DNA of 64,000 bases. Origin: Aureimonas flava. Its GTDB lineage: Bacteria > Pseudomonadota > Alphaproteobacteria > Rhizobiales > Rhizobiaceae. A program made the position numbers and the translations under genes. This document shows, in pieces, positions 16,719-23,891 of the stretch (the stretch's first letter is position 1; each line of letters starts with the position of its first letter). Location: NCBI RefSeq assembly GCF_003583935.1, contig NZ_QYRN01000001.1, positions 62,001 through 126,000 of the forward strand. Direction: 5' to 3'. A model generated the notes under the pieces. That model did not search any database. It was not told where the DNA came from and saw nothing but the letters and a program-made list of their open reading frames with translations.

Positions 16719-19028
16719 ATGGCTTTCCAGACACGGGCCCTGTCCCGCTTCGCCACCAGCGACCGCGTCCGTCAGGGCAAGTCGAACCTCTACGTCTATT
16801 CGACCCCCGATAGCGCGACCGATGTCATGGCGCCGGACTACTTCAAGTCCGCGATCCGCCCCTTCGGCTTGGGCATCGGCGACGTCATGTTCTGCACCAC
16901 GGGAACGGACAACACGCCAGCGTTTCGTCAGCTGGTCATTACGGCCGCTAGCAAGACCGCGATTTCGCTCCTCGACGTCGTCAGCGGCGCGGTAGGCGGT
17001 GGCTCCTCCGGTACGGGTGGTGGGGTTCTTGGCCCGCTCACGGCATCCTTCGCCGCTGGCGCGCCGGCGGGAACCCTGGTAGCTGCCATCACCGGCTTGG
17101 CGCAGGACGAGACTATCGCCTCGATCACGCCGAACGATGGGAGGCTCGCGCTGGATGGCACCCGCAGGAACCTGCTCGTCGGCCTCAGTGCCTCAGCCGC
17201 CGGCACGATCGCTGCCACGCTCACGACCAGCATGGGCCGCGCGCTTGCGATCAATCTGACCGTCAGCGAAGCCATCCCCGTCGTCCTCGGCCTCGTCACC
17301 AAGACGGCCGACGGTTCGGTGGGGCAGACCTATACCGGCCCGGCCTGGTCGTCGCCGCAGTGGTATCGCGAGACGCTGGCGAGCCCGAAGACGCGCACCG
17401 CGATCGAGGGCGCGACCGCCCGGACCTACGTCGCCACCGCCGACGACGTCGGCTTCCGCCTCGTGATGGCCGGCACGGACGCCGGCATCGTGAAGGTCGC
17501 CGCGCCCTACGCCGTGGTGCTCGCGGCCCCGATCGTGCTTGAGAGCTTCGACAGCGTGGCGAGCCTCTCGGTGTCCACGGCGGGCAATCCGGCGCTCGCG
17601 GTGGACGCGGCCGACAAGGTGCAGGGCACCGGATCGGTGGTGGCGACCGGCCAGGGCTCCGGCAATCGCCTGATGCGCACCCTCGGCGCCCTGACCGGGA
17701 TCGCGGGCGTCGGCAACCTCGCCGGGCTCGGCACCCTTGCGTGGCTGCGGGAGGAGCTGAACCCCTACGCGTCCCTGGGCGGCGAGGGGTCGATCCGCGT
17801 GGACCAGACCACGGGCACGCCGGCTGTCGGTGGGCAGTTGAGCGGTGCGCAGTTTCTGAACGCCCACAAGGGCAAGGTCTGGAACAGCGTCCGGCCGGAT
17901 CAGCTCGCCTATCTCCAGGCGAAGGACCCGGCCGCCTCGTGGAAGGTGTCGTTCGACCGGTCGTCTTCCACGAGTGCGCCGCACGTCCAGCGCACGCGCT
18001 ATGACGCCTTGGTCGCCAAGGCCGGCTGTCGACCGACCCTGATCCTCGGCTTCGACGACGGCCTCAACATCGATGACGCCGTGGCCGAGATGGCGGCCCG
18101 CTCCATCGGCGCAACCCTCTACATCCCTTCGGAGGTCATCGACAATCGCTCGTCGTCCAGCATCCTGACCTGGGATGCGGTGAAGGCCTACCAGGCGCAG
18201 GGCATGGACATCCAGGCGGACGGCACGCCGGGCGACAGCAGCATGGTGACCGGCAAGGCGAACCCCGCCGAGACCATCGCGCTGCTGAAAGCGGGGCGAA
18301 CACGGATCATGGAGATGGTGCCGGGTTCCGACCCTCGCCATTTCTGCTACCCCAACGGCCACACGGACGCCTACGTGGCGAACAGCCCGAACCCGATCCC
18401 CGACCACCGCATCTACAAGGGCGGCGCGGCGACCGGCACCAGCGGCTCGGCGGTGCTCACCGGGCTCACCGACACGACCGGGCTGGCGGCGGGCATGGCG
18501 GCGGCGGGCTTCGGCGTGCCCGCCGGCACCCGGATCGCCTCCGTTGACAGCGCCACCCAGATCACCCTCACCAACGCACTGACGGCGGCCCTCACGACGG
18601 TCGCCGTCTGGGACGACAGCGGGCCGTTCTTCCTCGACAAGCTCCAGGACGCGATCCGAGCGGACGGGACGTTCCGCACCGGGCGCACCACCAACTTCGA
18701 CACGTTCCATTCGCGTTTCGGCATCGCCGGGCGGGACCTCCTGATGCCGGCCTACTCGATGTCGAACGGCTCGCTCGGAACCCTGACGCCGGAGCAGCTC
18801 GCCGATCAGGCTGTCGGACGTCTCGATGCAATGGTCTCCCGCAGGGAGAACGCAGAGTTCTACCTCCACGCCGTAAAGGAGAACGGTCGCCAGACCCTCG
18901 ACACGCCGCTCTCCACGTTCAAGACGTTCCTGGACGCCGTCGTGTCGCGGCGCGACGCGGGCTCGCTCGACGTCCTCACCAAGGCGCAGTGGTGGGCGCG
19001 CGACGGCGGGGCAAGCTGCCCGGTCTGA
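16719..19028 (+). CDS. Spike-like virion protein: capsid-linked N-module plus polysaccharide-deacetylase-like domain
   Basis: A 769-residue protein with GGAGAA before the ATG. Residues 1-90 repeat the motifs of the 86-residue protein at 505-765 (SRFATSDR, YVYSTPD, GD, D-x-TPA). A Gly/Ser linker (about 92-105) and Ig-like or beta-rich repeats follow (about 105-290). Residues about 435-560 resemble NodB-type polysaccharide deacetylases: FDDG at 445-448 (motif 1) and FCYPNGHTD near 545-553 (motif 3). The usual His pair of motif 2 is replaced by Asp501 and Asp506, so activity is uncertain. A beta-rich insert (about 570-635) precedes the end. Likely binds or trims surface polysaccharide of the host. 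Confidence 0.75.
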   Translation: MAFQTRALSRFATSDRVRQGKSNLYVYSTPDSATDVMAPDYFKSAIRPFGLGIGDVMFCTTGTDNTPAFRQLVITAASKTAISLLDVVSGAVGGGSSGTGGGVLGPLTASFAAGAPAGTLVAAITGLAQDETIASITPNDGRLALDGTRRNLLVGLSASAAGTIAATLTTSMGRALAINLTVSEAIPVVLGLVTKTADGSVGQTYTGPAWSSPQWYRETLASPKTRTAIEGATARTYVATADDVGFRLVMAGTDAGIVKVAAPYAVVLAAPIVLESFDSVASLSVSTAGNPALAVDAADKVQGTGSVVATGQGSGNRLMRTLGALTGIAGVGNLAGLGTLAWLREELNPYASLGGEGSIRVDQTTGTPAVGGQLSGAQFLNAHKGKVWNSVRPDQLAYLQAKDPAASWKVSFDRSSSTSAPHVQRTRYDALVAKAGCRPTLILGFDDGLNIDDAVAEMAARSIGATLYIPSEVIDNRSSSSILTWDAVKAYQAQGMDIQADGTPGDSSMVTGKANPAETIALLKAGRTRIMEMVPGSDPRHFCYPNGHTDAYVANSPNPIPDHRIYKGGAATGTSGSAVLTGLTDTTGLAAGMAAAGFGVPAGTRIASVDSATQITLTNALTAALTTVAVWDDSGPFFLDKLQDAIRADGTFRTGRTTNFDTFHSRFGIAGRDLLMPAYSMSNGSLGTLTPEQLADQAVGRLDAMVSRRENAEFYLHAVKENGRQTLDTPLSTFKTFLDAVVSRRDAGSLDVLTKAQWWARDGGASCPV

Positions 19029-19057
19029 CCGCCGCCCCTGCCTCAAATGGTGGGATC

Positions 19058-19094
19058 TGCGAAGGTGCGAGGGCTAAGACTTCGCACCTTCGCA
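19058..19094 (+). terminator. Long inverted repeat after the last prophage gene
   Basis: Perfect 13-bp arms, 19058-19070 and 19082-19094, with an 11-base loop, located 30 bases after the spike stop. The right arm is made of two copies of TTCGCACC. A T-rich stretch (TTCTTTTATTC) begins 17 bases later rather than directly after the stem. It likely ends late transcription; a role in recombination next to the attachment site is possible. Confidence 0.55.
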
Positions 19095-19152
19095 CCTGTT
19101 CACGGCCCGTTCTTTTATTCGTTTCGTAAGTCGTTGTAATTGCTAGGAAAAA

Positions 19153-19190
19153 TGGTGCCGCTTAGGTGATTCGAACACCTGACCCCATCA
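19153..19190. other. Probable prophage attachment site within the tRNA-Thr 3' half
   Basis: Phages that use tRNA genes keep the 3' half intact by carrying a copy in their own attachment site. Here phage genes end just beyond the tRNA 3' end. The core length is not measurable from one junction; a second copy should exist at the other prophage end, left of this window. Confidence 0.5.
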
Positions 19191-19228
19191 TTACGAATGA
19201 TGTGCTCTACCGACTGAGCTAAAGCGGC
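19153..19228 (-). tRNA. tRNA-Thr (anticodon CGT)
   Basis: On the minus strand a full cloverleaf can be drawn: 7-bp acceptor stem, D arm GCTCAGTCGGTAGAGC, anticodon stem CATCA/TGATG around loop TTCGTAA with anticodon CGT (19193-19195), T arm with GTTCGAATC, and encoded CCA (19153-19155). It reads ACG codons. Its 3' end points at the prophage, as expected if the phage integrated in this gene. Confidence 0.97.
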
Positions 19229-19320
19229 CCGGCCGAGGCTTGCTGCCCGGCGGATGGGGGTCTGATAACGCCAAAGCGTTCCGGTTTCAAGCGGCTTTCG
19301 AGCCGAATGTGGACCGGGGC

Positions 19321-20274
19321 TTACGCTGACGCGAGGCGCTCGCGGGCCTGCGCGTATTCCGCGGCGAGGCGGTCGACCAGCGCTTCGACCGGCGTGACGG
19401 CTTCCACCGAACCGATGCCCTGACCGGCGCCCCAGATGTCGCGCCACGCCTTGGCGCCACCCTCGGCGCCAAAATCCATCTTGGACGGGTCGCTGTCGGG
19501 CAGATGGTCCGGGTCGAGGCCGGCGGCCTCGATGGAGGCGCGCAGGTAGTTTCCGTGGATGCCGGTGAAGAGGTTGGAATAGACGATGTCCTGCGCCCGC
19601 CCCGACACGACGGCCGCCTTGTAGCGTTCGTCCGCCCGCGCTTCCTCGGTGGCGATGAAGGCGGAGCCCATGTAGGCGCCGTCCGCGCCGGCGGCCTGCG
19701 CGGCGAGGATGCCCGCGCCCGTCGCGATGGCGCCGGACAGGAAGAGGGGGCCGTCGAACCATCGGCGGATCTCGGCCACCAGTGCGAAGGGCGAAAGCGT
19801 GCCCGCATGGCCGCCGGCACCTGCCGCCACCGCCACGAGCCCGTCCGCGCCCTTCTCGATCGCCTTGTGCGCGAAGCGGTCGTTGATCACGTCGTGCAGC
19901 ACGATGCCGCCGTAGGAATGGACGGCCTGGTTCACCTCCTCGACGGCACCGAGCGAGGTGATGACGATGGGCACCTCGTGCCGCACGCAGACGGCAAGGT
20001 CGGCCTCCAGGCGCTTGTTGGAGCGATGCACGATCTGGTTCACCGCGAAGGGGGCGGGTGCACGCCCGTCCGGCCCCGGCGCGCGCAGCGCCTCCTCGAT
20101 CTCGCAGAGCCAGTCCGAAAGCTGTTCTGCCGGGCGAGCGTTGAGGGCGGGAAAAGCGCCGACGATCCCGGCCCGCGCCTGCGCGATCACCAGCGCCGGG
20201 TTCGAGAGGATGAACAGCGGCGCGCCGATCAAGGGAAGGCGCAAGCGCCCTTGCAGGATCGGGGGCAGGGCCAT
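19321..20274 (-). CDS. Nitronate monooxygenase (2-nitropropane dioxygenase family)
   Basis: A 317-residue FMN TIM-barrel enzyme that oxidises alkyl nitronates to carbonyl compounds and nitrite. Family signs are the N-terminal RLPLIGAPLFILSNPAL, a GAGGHAG loop with the conserved His (about 155-161), and GADGAYMGSAFIATEEA, a phosphate-binding region near 210. The ATG at 20274 is chosen because it gives the standard family start and leaves room for the promoter; longer in-frame sequence upstream lacks the motifs. A palindromic operator-like site lies 15 bases upstream. The gene runs toward the tRNA and prophage. Confidence 0.88.
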   Translation of the reverse strand: MALPPILQGRLRLPLIGAPLFILSNPALVIAQARAGIVGAFPALNARPAEQLSDWLCEIEEALRAPGPDGRAPAPFAVNQIVHRSNKRLEADLAVCVRHEVPIVITSLGAVEEVNQAVHSYGGIVLHDVINDRFAHKAIEKGADGLVAVAAGAGGHAGTLSPFALVAEIRRWFDGPLFLSGAIATGAGILAAQAAGADGAYMGSAFIATEEARADERYKAAVVSGRAQDIVYSNLFTGIHGNYLRASIEAAGLDPDHLPDSDPSKMDFGAEGGAKAWRDIWGAGQGIGSVEAVTPVEALVDRLAAEYAQARERLASA

Positions 20275-20288
20275 CGCGTCGCTCCATC

Positions 20289-20306
20289 TTTGACGTAAAC
20301 GTAAGT
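20289..20306 (-). promoter_or_regulatory. Candidate MerR/LiuR-type operator upstream of nitronate monooxygenase
   Basis: TTTGACGTAAACGTAAGT holds two ACGT half-sites separated by AA. On the gene's strand it reads CTTACGTTTACGTCAA, close to what I recall for LiuR-like MerR regulators of acyl-CoA and branched-chain amino acid breakdown. It sits 15-32 bases before the start codon. The match is from memory of the motif, not a scored search. Confidence 0.4.
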
Positions 20307-20462
20307 TCTGGTGTAGCGCGCCCGCCTCGCGACGCCAAGAGGCGGCGGCGGAGGGCTCGCGTCCGCGACGGGCAGGGTGGGCTCGATGGTTTGGGTGGGC
20401 GCCGCGCCGCGCGATCCCGCGTCGCACTGGCATCGGCCCGCAGAAACCCCGATATCACGGCG

Positions 20463-21275
20463 ATGCCGGATCTGTTCCCCTCCGTTTCCACGACGCCGAC
20501 CCTCTTCGCCGCGATGCCCGACCTCGTGGTTCGCGTGATCGACGTCGAGACGGCGGGGCACAGGCTGGAAGAGGACGCGGTGATCGAGATCGGATCGGCG
20601 GACATCGACCTCTCCACGGGCCGGATCTTCGATCCGCGCGAAACGCTCGTGGATCCGGCCGGAGTGGAGATTTCGCCCGGAGCGCGGCGCGTGCACCGAA
20701 TCTCGGACGAGATGCTGGCGGGCGCGCCGGCGTTCGAGACGGCGCGGGCGAAATTTGCGGGCGCGCCCGTCTACGCCGCCCAGCGAGCCTCGTTCGATCG
20801 GTCCCGGCTCGGTCTGCCTGGGCGCTGGCTCTGCACCTACAAGCTGGCCTTGCGCGCCTTTCCGCACGTGCGCGCCCACGGGCTCCAGTCGCTGGTCAAG
20901 TATCTGCCGCTGGATCTGTCGGACGTCGCCGATTGCTTGCGGGAGTCGCACCCCCACCGCGCGTTGTTCGACGCGCTCTGTACGGCGGTGCTGCTGCGAC
21001 GGATCGCGGCCGAGCTGATGCCGCGCTGCGCGGACGCCGGCGACTTCCTGGCGCGTGCCGAGCGCGTGTCGGCCGAGCCGGCGCTCCTGGCGAGGCTGCG
21101 GTTCGGCCGGCACAAGAACGTGCCGATGGCCGAGGTGCCGCTCGACTATCTGGAATGGCTGGTGCGCGAGCCGGGGATGGACGCGGATGCCGTGTTCACC
21201 GCGAAGCACCACATCGGCCTACGCGAACGGGCCGCCCTTGCCGCGATGGGGCGGCCGCTGCCCACGCCCGGCTGA
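20463..21275 (+). CDS. DEDDh exonuclease with C-terminal DUF3820-like domain
   Basis: A 270-residue protein divergent from nitronate monooxygenase. Exonuclease motif I is VIDVETAG (about residues 25-32), and a later His/Asp-containing segment HPHRALFDALCTA (about 162-174) fits motif III of DnaQ/ExoX-type 3'-5' exonucleases. Residues about 215-242 (LRFGRHKNVPMAEVPLDYLEWL) match the short DUF3820 motif often joined to ExoX-like enzymes. A second ATG at 20514 puts motif I directly at the N-terminus and may be the true start; neither ATG has a clear Shine-Dalgarno. Likely acts in repair or degradation of single-stranded DNA ends. Confidence 0.85.
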   Translation: MPDLFPSVSTTPTLFAAMPDLVVRVIDVETAGHRLEEDAVIEIGSADIDLSTGRIFDPRETLVDPAGVEISPGARRVHRISDEMLAGAPAFETARAKFAGAPVYAAQRASFDRSRLGLPGRWLCTYKLALRAFPHVRAHGLQSLVKYLPLDLSDVADCLRESHPHRALFDALCTAVLLRRIAAELMPRCADAGDFLARAERVSAEPALLARLRFGRHKNVPMAEVPLDYLEWLVREPGMDADAVFTAKHHIGLRERAALAAMGRPLPTPG

Positions 21276-21281
21276 GGGGCG

Positions 21282-21941
21282 TTATCCGAGCGAGAAGACG
21301 GCGCATCCGTCCGTGTCGGACTCGACCTGATCGACGTAGCGCGGCTGGACATAGGTCACGCCCGTGAGCGTGATCGCGTCGCCGAAGACCTGACCGGTGA
21401 CCGGCTGGAGGTGATAGCGCGCCTCGCCGCGGATGATGTAGACCGCGACGTCCTGGGAGGTCTGCGAAAACTTGTTCTTCAGCCAGGGATGGTTCTTGGT
21501 CAGGACGTTGGCGATCTGCTGCTTGGCCACGGCGGAGAATTCGGGCGGGATCGTCACCGTCGTCCCCTTGGCCAGTTTCTCGTACCCCGTCGTCGGACAC
21601 GACCAGTCGACCGTGCCTTCGCCGTCCTCTCCGACCTTGATCTGGGTCAGCCGCATCTCGAGCGGTTTGATGGAGTAGGGCGCGAGAGTGCCGCGCGCGA
21701 TGCCCAACAGCTTCCGCAGGTCGGAATCCGTCAGCTCCAGGGACTGCGAGGCGAGATCCACCGCCGCGCCGGCCGCGGCCTTGACCTTTCGGTCGGTGGT
21801 CAGCCCCACGCCGAGCTCGGTGCCGCCGAGAAGCAGGAGCAGGAGAACGGGCACGACCATGGCGAACTCGACCGCCCCGGCGCCCGAAATGTCGTGCCGG
21901 CAGAAGTGCCCGATGCGGCGGAGCATGGAGCGCGCGCCCAT
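21282..21941 (-). CDS. TadE-family pilus assembly / pseudopilin-like protein
   Basis: A 219-residue protein. A short basic N-terminus, then GAGAVEFAMVVPVLLLLLLGGTELGVG (about residues 19-45), is the TadE signature: a prepilin-like Glu in a hydrophobic helix. The C-terminal domain is periplasmic, with a Cys at about 102 and another near the end. TadE-type proteins help assemble Flp/Tad pili. The ATG at 21941 overlaps the stop of the upstream TadE-like gene by one base, which fixes the start and shows an operon. No core tad genes (tadA, cpaB) are in the window. Confidence 0.82.
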   Translation of the reverse strand: MGARSMLRRIGHFCRHDISGAGAVEFAMVVPVLLLLLLGGTELGVGLTTDRKVKAAAGAAVDLASQSLELTDSDLRKLLGIARGTLAPYSIKPLEMRLTQIKVGEDGEGTVDWSCPTTGYEKLAKGTTVTIPPEFSAVAKQQIANVLTKNHPWLKNKFSQTSQDVAVYIIRGEARYHLQPVTGQVFGDAITLTGVTYVQPRYVDQVESDTDGCAVFSLG

Positions 21942-22471
21942 CAGAAGGGCTCCGTGCGGAAGGTCGACATGCTCATCAGCACGGTCGCGCCATCGCCGGT
22001 ATGGGCGAAGAACTCGCGCATGGGACCGGTGAGGATCGGCCATTTGTAGAAGACACGCAGGGCGACGATAGTGCCGCCGCGTCCGTAGTCGTAGGCGAAC
22101 CCGCTCGTGTCGATCGCATCGCCGTCCATCGGGATGGTGGTCGGCACGTCGTCGAAGGACGAGTAGGTCCGCAGGTCGAAGACCAGCTTGTCGCAGTCGA
22201 GGAGCGCGCTGACGTTGCCGCAGGCCAGCGTCCTGAATTCGCTCTGGGACAGCGAGTTCCGCTGGACCTGGCCGACGCGCACCAGCCGTCCGGTCGCGGC
22301 GGTCGCCTTGTCCAGCACCAGTTCGGCGGTGAACATCAGCGCGACCTCAATCAACGCGTAGACGATCAGGAAGAACGGCAGCGCGAGAAGGGAGAATTCC
22401 ACTGCGGCGGTGCCGCTGCGCGACCGCGCGAAGCCGGGGAGGAGGCGGAGGAGACGGCGTATCCGCTTCAT
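21941..22471 (-). CDS. TadE-family pilus assembly protein
   Basis: A 176-residue protein. MKRIRRLL basic start, then SGTAAVEFSLLALPFFLIVYALIEVALM (about residues 19-46) as the TadE membrane helix with its Glu. The periplasmic part has two Cys residues (about 83 and 92) that could pair. Four bases downstream of the vWA-domain TadG-like gene and one-base overlap with the next TadE-like gene. The three genes look like a minor-pseudopilin set acting at the inner membrane. Confidence 0.85.
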   Translation of the reverse strand: MKRIRRLLRLLPGFARSRSGTAAVEFSLLALPFFLIVYALIEVALMFTAELVLDKATAATGRLVRVGQVQRNSLSQSEFRTLACGNVSALLDCDKLVFDLRTYSSFDDVPTTIPMDGDAIDTSGFAYDYGRGGTIVALRVFYKWPILTGPMREFFAHTGDGATVLMSMSTFRTEPF

Positions 22472-22475
22472 GGCG

Positions 22476-23705
22476 TCAGCTCGACAGGCGGCGACGGATG
22501 GTCAGCAGATCGTCCACCATCTTCAGGAGCTGCGTTTCGGCCTCGTCCGAGTCGGTCGCCTGATAGTACAGGCCGGAGCTGGCGCAGCTCTCCAGCACGG
22601 GCGAGATGTTCTGGTAGTAGGACGCAACGCGATCGTTGAAGTATCCGAACCTGTCGACGTACTTCTGATACTTCACGTCGAGCACGGCCACGTCGATGCC
22701 CCTGTTCTTCATGTCCGCACAGGCCGCCGTGACGAACGTTCCAAGTGGATTGCCGGTGGACGTGCCGTTTTCGTCGCGCACGCCGTCCGTGACGATGATG
22801 GCGAACTTCCGTGCATCCGACTGGGTCTTGCCGGTTCCCTGCGCTCCCACCGTATCGCGAAAATCGGCGAAGGCCGAGGTTGAGTTCGTGTGGGCGCTCG
22901 CCACGCCGCTCGTATCGTCGATGGAATTCTGAACGGCGGTCTCGTCGTTGCTGGGCGCGATCTTTTCGAGATATCGTTCACTGAATATGGACGTGCCGAC
23001 GCGCGTCGTCTTCAACGAGCCGGCCGCGGAATTCAGTGCCAGGACCTTCTCGACCATCGCCTTCGCGGCGTCTCGCAGCACGTCGATCCGCAGGCGCGCC
23101 CCGGCCTCCTTGTTCAAGTCGTAGACCGTCTGCGTCGCGCCCCACTCCAGCGTATGGCAGGCGAAGGCGCATTCTCGCACATCGTTGTTGTAGAAGGCGT
23201 GATAATACTTGGCCGTGTACGCTTCGAGCTTCTCGCGGTCCGCGTCGCTGGCCGCGATGTTCATCGATTCCGACACGTCGAGCAGGAAGTAGAAGTCGAT
23301 ATAGGACTTGCGCTGGATCAGCGCCTGCGCTTTCCCACCCACCGGCAGGGCGTCGATGTCGAAGAGCTGGAGGAAGTACGGCGAGGTCGCGCCCGATCCG
23401 CGGACGTCGACGGTACCGGCGGTCTGGTCGATCGTCGCCTCGAAGCTGATGGCGGGGAAGTTTTCCGGAAGGTTCGCTTGCGCGACGATCTCGATCGCCT
23501 CGCGGGCGTCCGCTTCCGTGCCCGCCTCCAGCGCCTTGGCGCCCGCCAGGGCCGCGGCGTCCGTCGCCCGCTGTACGGCCGACTGGTCGATCCACTGCGT
23601 GGAGAGGTCCAGGACGCCGCCCATGGCGCCCACGAGTATAGTCGCCAATAGACCGGTGAAGATGGCGAAGTTGCCCCTCTCGTCTCCAACGAACCGCTTC
23701 AGCAC
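22476..23705 (-). CDS. TadG-like pilus assembly protein with von Willebrand A domain
   Basis: A 409-residue protein. The N-terminal FVGDERGNFAIFTGLLATILVGAMGG helix (about 4-29) is the TadG/Flp-like membrane anchor, followed by DAAALAGAKALE. Residues about 140-400 form a vWA domain with metal-site motif DVSES (DxSxS) and a later IIVTDGVRD. The GTG at 23705, with a G-rich site just upstream, is preferred. The longer frame begins at a TTG (23792) and has no ATG. First gene of the TadG-TadE-TadE operon. Role: cell-envelope part of Tad pilus assembly or adhesion. Confidence 0.82.
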   Translation of the reverse strand: MLKRFVGDERGNFAIFTGLLATILVGAMGGVLDLSTQWIDQSAVQRATDAAALAGAKALEAGTEADAREAIEIVAQANLPENFPAISFEATIDQTAGTVDVRGSGATSPYFLQLFDIDALPVGGKAQALIQRKSYIDFYFLLDVSESMNIAASDADREKLEAYTAKYYHAFYNNDVRECAFACHTLEWGATQTVYDLNKEAGARLRIDVLRDAAKAMVEKVLALNSAAGSLKTTRVGTSIFSERYLEKIAPSNDETAVQNSIDDTSGVASAHTNSTSAFADFRDTVGAQGTGKTQSDARKFAIIVTDGVRDENGTSTGNPLGTFVTAACADMKNRGIDVAVLDVKYQKYVDRFGYFNDRVASYYQNISPVLESCASSGLYYQATDSDEAETQLLKMVDDLLTIRRRLSS

Positions 23706-23891
23706 TCCACCCCCCGACCGATACCGGATGAAGATGATTAGACGGGAAACCAATGAAGATTGGGTTTTCGGACTCGGGCGAATGCCGCGCAACGACGCAC
23801 GCCGGCATGGGCGATCCTGCCGCGCGCCTTCTGGCCGTGCCGGGGCGGCGGTCTATCTAGCGGGCGATACCCACACCGGGATCACGGCTCC

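Larger units (their letters stand above)
1..19152. mobile_element. Prophage, right-hand late (virion and lysis) part
   Basis: All genes from the left edge to about 19028 are on the plus strand and read as a phage late operon: capsid end, tail-tube proteins, internal virion proteins, fibre, endolysin, spanins, spike. Many start and stop codons overlap. The gene order resembles T7-like podoviruses. The run ends 124 bases before the 3' end of a tRNA-Thr gene that faces the phage, so the attachment core is probably in that tRNA. The left end, integrase, repressor, replication and terminase genes lie outside the window. The exact right boundary is inferred, because the matching repeat at the other end cannot be seen. 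Confidence 0.9.

Noticed and set aside
22890-23651. 253-codon plus-strand frame opposite the TadG-like gene
   Set aside because: Shadow of the vWA-domain gene; no ribosome site and biased composition.
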